Positions 5,372-7,717 of a DNA stretch of 7,717 nt are shown piece by piece. A program made the position numbers and the translations under genes. This DNA is from an uncultured Treponema sp. (lineage in GTDB: Bacteria > Spirochaetota > Spirochaetia > Treponematales > Treponemataceae): positions 1 to 7,717 of the forward strand of contig CAMAFU010000080.1 of NCBI GenBank assembly GCA_945833725.1, read 5' to 3'. Every line of letters begins with the position of its first letter. The stretch's first letter is position 1. The notes under the pieces were generated by a model that had not been told where the DNA came from, made no database searches, and saw nothing but the letters and a program-made list of their open reading frames with translations.

Positions 5372-6715
5372 TTAAAAGCAGAAAATTCTGTCGGCAAAAA
5401 AACCGGGATATTCTGTGCTGCTTAAAACAAGAACAGTTTTCCCGGAATATGTAAGGGCTTTAATTCTACGGCACATTTCTATGGCAGAATTATTGTCAAG
5501 TCCCTGAAGCGGTTCACAAAGAATAAGAAGTTTTGGAGTTTTGTTCAGTTCCCGCTCAAGAATAAGTTTCTGCAGCATTCCCCCGGAAAGGGAAGATGTT
5601 TTGTCTTTTGGGCAGGCATTTACCTGTGCTTTGTTAATTATATCAGAAGCCGTTTTTTCTGTATTTGGAAAGAAAAATTTATTTTTCCAGACAGGAGTAA
5701 GCATCTGTTCAACAGTTAAATCAGGATTCGAACTTCGAAAAAGTTTATTGGCAGACACAAGCCCTACGGAATTTTTGCCGAACATATTTCTTACGAAAAT
5801 TGGAGTAATGGAAAAAAAACTAAGGTTTTTCTTTTTTGTTTTGTTTTTATAGTTCCAGAAAAGTTTTCCTTTTACGGAAGATTTTTCCAGACCAAAAAGG
5901 ATGTTTTCCAAAGTAAAAATTTTTCCTGTTCCCGGCGACTGAACAAGAGTTACTTTTTCTTTTTCTACAGAAAGCTCTTTAAGTTCAAGGGGAAATCGGA
6001 ATTTGGGACGGCATATTAAATCTTCAATTTTAAATAAAAAATCACCACTTAAAGGGGAAGAATTTCCATTCTCAGGATTTAAGGAAAAATCATTAAAATC
6101 GGAAGTAGAAAAGTTGTGTTTTGAGCTGTCAAAATCCATGCTTTTTTCGTAAAAGGCCGTAATTTTTCCCTGTTCCAGAACAGTAATTGTATCTGTATAA
6201 AGTCTGGCTTCTTCAATGGAATGGGTAATGATTATTATGTTCATCCCCGACGAAGCAAGATTTCTTATTTCTGCATACAAAAGCCGCCTTTCGTGCCATT
6301 CCAGCGTTCTTCCCGGTTCATCAAGAATTAAAACTTCTGGGTTTGTTATAAGACAGGATAAAAGAGAAGTAAAAAATTTTTGAGATGAAGTGCAGTCCGA
6401 TACTTTTTTATTAAGGTCTAAAGAAGGACACCATTGTTTTTGTAAAGTTTCCAGTCTGTTTGTAAAATCAGTTTTTTTTATGTTTGTGCCTGCCAGAATA
6501 TTCTGCCGGACTGTAATTTTTTTACTTAACAGAGGTTCCTGCCGGACAATTTTTACACCTGGAAAGCCTGCAATTATTTTTGCCAGAGTGGATTTTCCGG
6601 CACCGTTTTCTCCTAGCAGTGCATTTATTTTCCCGGCAGAAAAATTTACTGATACATCTTTTAAAACATCTTTTGCACCAAAGGATTTGTTTATATGTTC
6701 AAGCTTTATTTCCAT
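5372..6715 (-). CDS. BMP-type ABC importer, fused double-domain ATPase (RfuB/PnrC-like), short C-terminus
   Basis: This 447-residue protein has two ABC ATPase domains in tandem, the form that drives BMP/ribose-type importers. Domain 1 has Walker A GENGAGKST (35-43), Q-loop Gln59, Walker B LILDEP (129-134) and switch His165 (ITHS), but its signature is degenerate (CTSSQKFF, about 108-115, in place of LSxGExQ). After a Ser/Asn-rich linker (about 196-226), domain 2 has a poor Walker A (QSPGTGKIF, 259-267), a canonical signature LSGGMLQ (376-382), and a Walker B whose Asp is Cys400 (LILCEP). The protein stops right after the DRI motif, whereas relatives run to about 500 residues or more. ATG 6715 is preferred over GTG 6721 because GGAT (plus-strand ATCC, 6722-6725) is about 7 nt before it. 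The gene lies 39 nt after the lipoprotein gene. It powers uptake through the two downstream permeases. Confidence 0.9.
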   Translation of the reverse strand: MEIKLEHINKSFGAKDVLKDVSVNFSAGKINALLGENGAGKSTLAKIIAGFPGVKIVRQEPLLSKKITVRQNILAGTNIKKTDFTNRLETLQKQWCPSLDLNKKVSDCTSSQKFFTSLLSCLITNPEVLILDEPGRTLEWHERRLLYAEIRNLASSGMNIIIITHSIEEARLYTDTITVLEQGKITAFYEKSMDFDSSKHNFSTSDFNDFSLNPENGNSSPLSGDFLFKIEDLICRPKFRFPLELKELSVEKEKVTLVQSPGTGKIFTLENILFGLEKSSVKGKLFWNYKNKTKKKNLSFFSITPIFVRNMFGKNSVGLVSANKLFRSSNPDLTVEQMLTPVWKNKFFFPNTEKTASDIINKAQVNACPKDKTSSLSGGMLQKLILERELNKTPKLLILCEPLQGLDNNSAIEMCRRIKALTYSGKTVLVLSSTEYPGFFADRIFCF

Positions 6716-6754
6716 ACGCACATCCAGCAGGATTCGTCTAAACAGCAGATAAAA

Positions 6755-7717
6755 TTAATTTAGGCCTTCTGTCCGCAGTTTTTCAACCAGCTGATTCATT
6801 TTTTCTTTTATTTCCTCTGAGTTATATTTCTGGTAATTTTCGTTATTTGTAATAAGTTCTGTAAAACCATCCTTTACAGAACCTACAATACGGCATTTTC
6901 CAAATTCAACTCCGCCTTCAAGGTAAAGTTTTGTAGTTTCGTAGCCGGCTCTGTCCTGATACATCTGGGTACAGCTTAAAATTGTTCCCGGAGCTTTTGA
7001 ATATCCGTTTTCGTCAAACCAGACAAGTTTTGTTCCTGCTTCTACGCTGGCAGCTATTACACCCTGACCAGCCCCGCCTGCAATAGGAAGAATTACATCA
7101 ACTCCAGTGGAAACAAGAGCCTTTGTAAGTTCGCTTCCTTTTGTTGCATCATACCAGTTGCCAACTACGCGAAAATCAACTGTACAACGGCTGTCGGCAG
7201 CGAGAGCACCTTTTAAGAAATACGGCCTGAAAACTTCGTTCATAATCGGATATTCCTGGGCTGCAATAAGGCCGAGTTTTTTTGTTTTTGAAGAAAGTCC
7301 TGCCATGTAGCCTGAAATATAGGCCTGCTGGCGCTGATCGTAGCTTACAGAGTAAATCTGGCTGTTACCTTCGCAAAAACCATCCAAAAGAATAAATTTT
7401 TGTTCAGGAAAATCTTTTGCAATAGGAATGCACAGTTCGGGAAGAGACGGATTGGAAGAAATAATAACTTCGTATTTTTTTGAAGCAGCTAAAGAAGTGA
7501 TTTTTGGCTGCCACTGGGACTGGGTAGTTCCCGCTTCAATTACAGTAAGAAGAATTTTATCTTTTTCGGTTTTGTCTGCATTATATTCATCTACAGCCTT
7601 TGTAACACCCTTTGCAAGTTTAGCGTAAGTTGCACTGTCTGCCATTATGCCCGGAATAAAAACGGCAATCTGGCGCTGTGATTTTGTACAGGAAGAAAAA
7701 AGCGAAACAGCCAGAAG
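6755..7717 (-). CDS. BMP-family substrate-binding lipoprotein, N-terminus cut by window edge (RfuA-like riboflavin or PnrA-like nucleoside)
   Basis: The visible 320 residues run off the end of the window. An internal ATG at 7645 is not the start, because the frame continues upstream through a signal-peptide core and lipobox, LLAVSLFSSC, with Cys10 (7688-7690) as the lipidation site; about 311 residues are mature. Family marks are IPGIMADSATYAKLAKG (21-37), the QQAYISGYMAGL segment (130-141), NWYDATKG (187-194), PIAGGAGQGV (211-220) and VWFDENGYSKAPG (232-244). These fit the BMP/PnrA periplasmic fold, a membrane-tethered receptor that delivers ligand to the permeases. The usual nucleoside signatures (DxSFNQ near the N-terminus, VDxDQ near 235) are missing. 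The PG...SATY and WFDxNGY pattern looks closer to RfuA-type riboflavin receptors. Gene order lipoprotein-ATPase-permease-permease also matches rfuABCD, whereas pnr has an extra small gene. Family membership is firm; the riboflavin assignment is a preference. Confidence 0.88.
   Translation of the reverse strand, partial: LLAVSLFSSCTKSQRQIAVFIPGIMADSATYAKLAKGVTKAVDEYNADKTEKDKILLTVIEAGTTQSQWQPKITSLAASKKYEVIISSNPSLPELCIPIAKDFPEQKFILLDGFCEGNSQIYSVSYDQRQQAYISGYMAGLSSKTKKLGLIAAQEYPIMNEVFRPYFLKGALAADSRCTVDFRVVGNWYDATKGSELTKALVSTGVDVILPIAGGAGQGVIAASVEAGTKLVWFDENGYSKAPGTILSCTQMYQDRAGYETTKLYLEGGVEFGKCRIVGSVKDGFTELITNNENYQKYNSEEIKEKMNQLVEKLRTEGLN

Noticed and set aside
6716..6721. GTG at 6721 as the ATPase start
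   Set aside because: The GGAT motif would then be only 1 nt from the start codon. The ATG at 6715 gives proper spacing.

Overview
The window looks like chromosome from a spirochaete, most likely a host-associated Treponema. This rests on three things: a lipoprotein-anchored BMP-family (PnrA/RfuA-type) ABC importer, an A+T-rich coding style heavy in Phe/Lys/Ile, and two G+C-richer intergenic elements that resemble dispersed repeats I recall from Treponema genomes. The genus is inferred, not proven. No rRNA, tRNA, CRISPR array, transposase or phage gene is visible.

The layout is two converging blocks. The plus-strand block (about 261-3429) opens after a string of short G+C-rich hairpins (56-183). 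It carries an AMP-forming acyl-CoA synthetase/ligase (261-1919), a 111-residue three-helix membrane protein (1968-2303), an ECF-type sigma factor (2361-2939) and an overlapping membrane-anchored anti-sigma candidate with a C...HxxxCxxC zinc-type motif (2932-3429). The sigma and anti-sigma genes overlap by 8 nt and almost certainly form a regulatory pair. The small membrane protein may belong to the same module.

The minus-strand block (7717 down to 3443) is a complete ABC importer apart from the lipoprotein's extreme N-terminus, which lies beyond the window edge. In transcription order it holds a substrate-binding lipoprotein (6755-7717, lipobox visible), a double-domain ATPase (5372-6715), and two permeases (4288-5178 and 3443-4276). 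The lipoprotein lacks the usual nucleoside-binding signatures and looks more like the riboflavin-binding RfuA branch than PnrA, so riboflavin is my preferred but unproven substrate. A 193-nt gap separates the ATPase from the permeases. It holds a repeat-like element with an open frame abutting the ATPase stop and a perfect 14-bp hairpin.

The points most worth a second look are: the complementary degeneracy of the two ATPase halves, predicting one working and one dead ATP site; the short ATPase C-terminus at the edge of the repeat; the sigma/anti-sigma/membrane-protein module; and the two repeat elements. I found no convincing evidence of a wholly new system.
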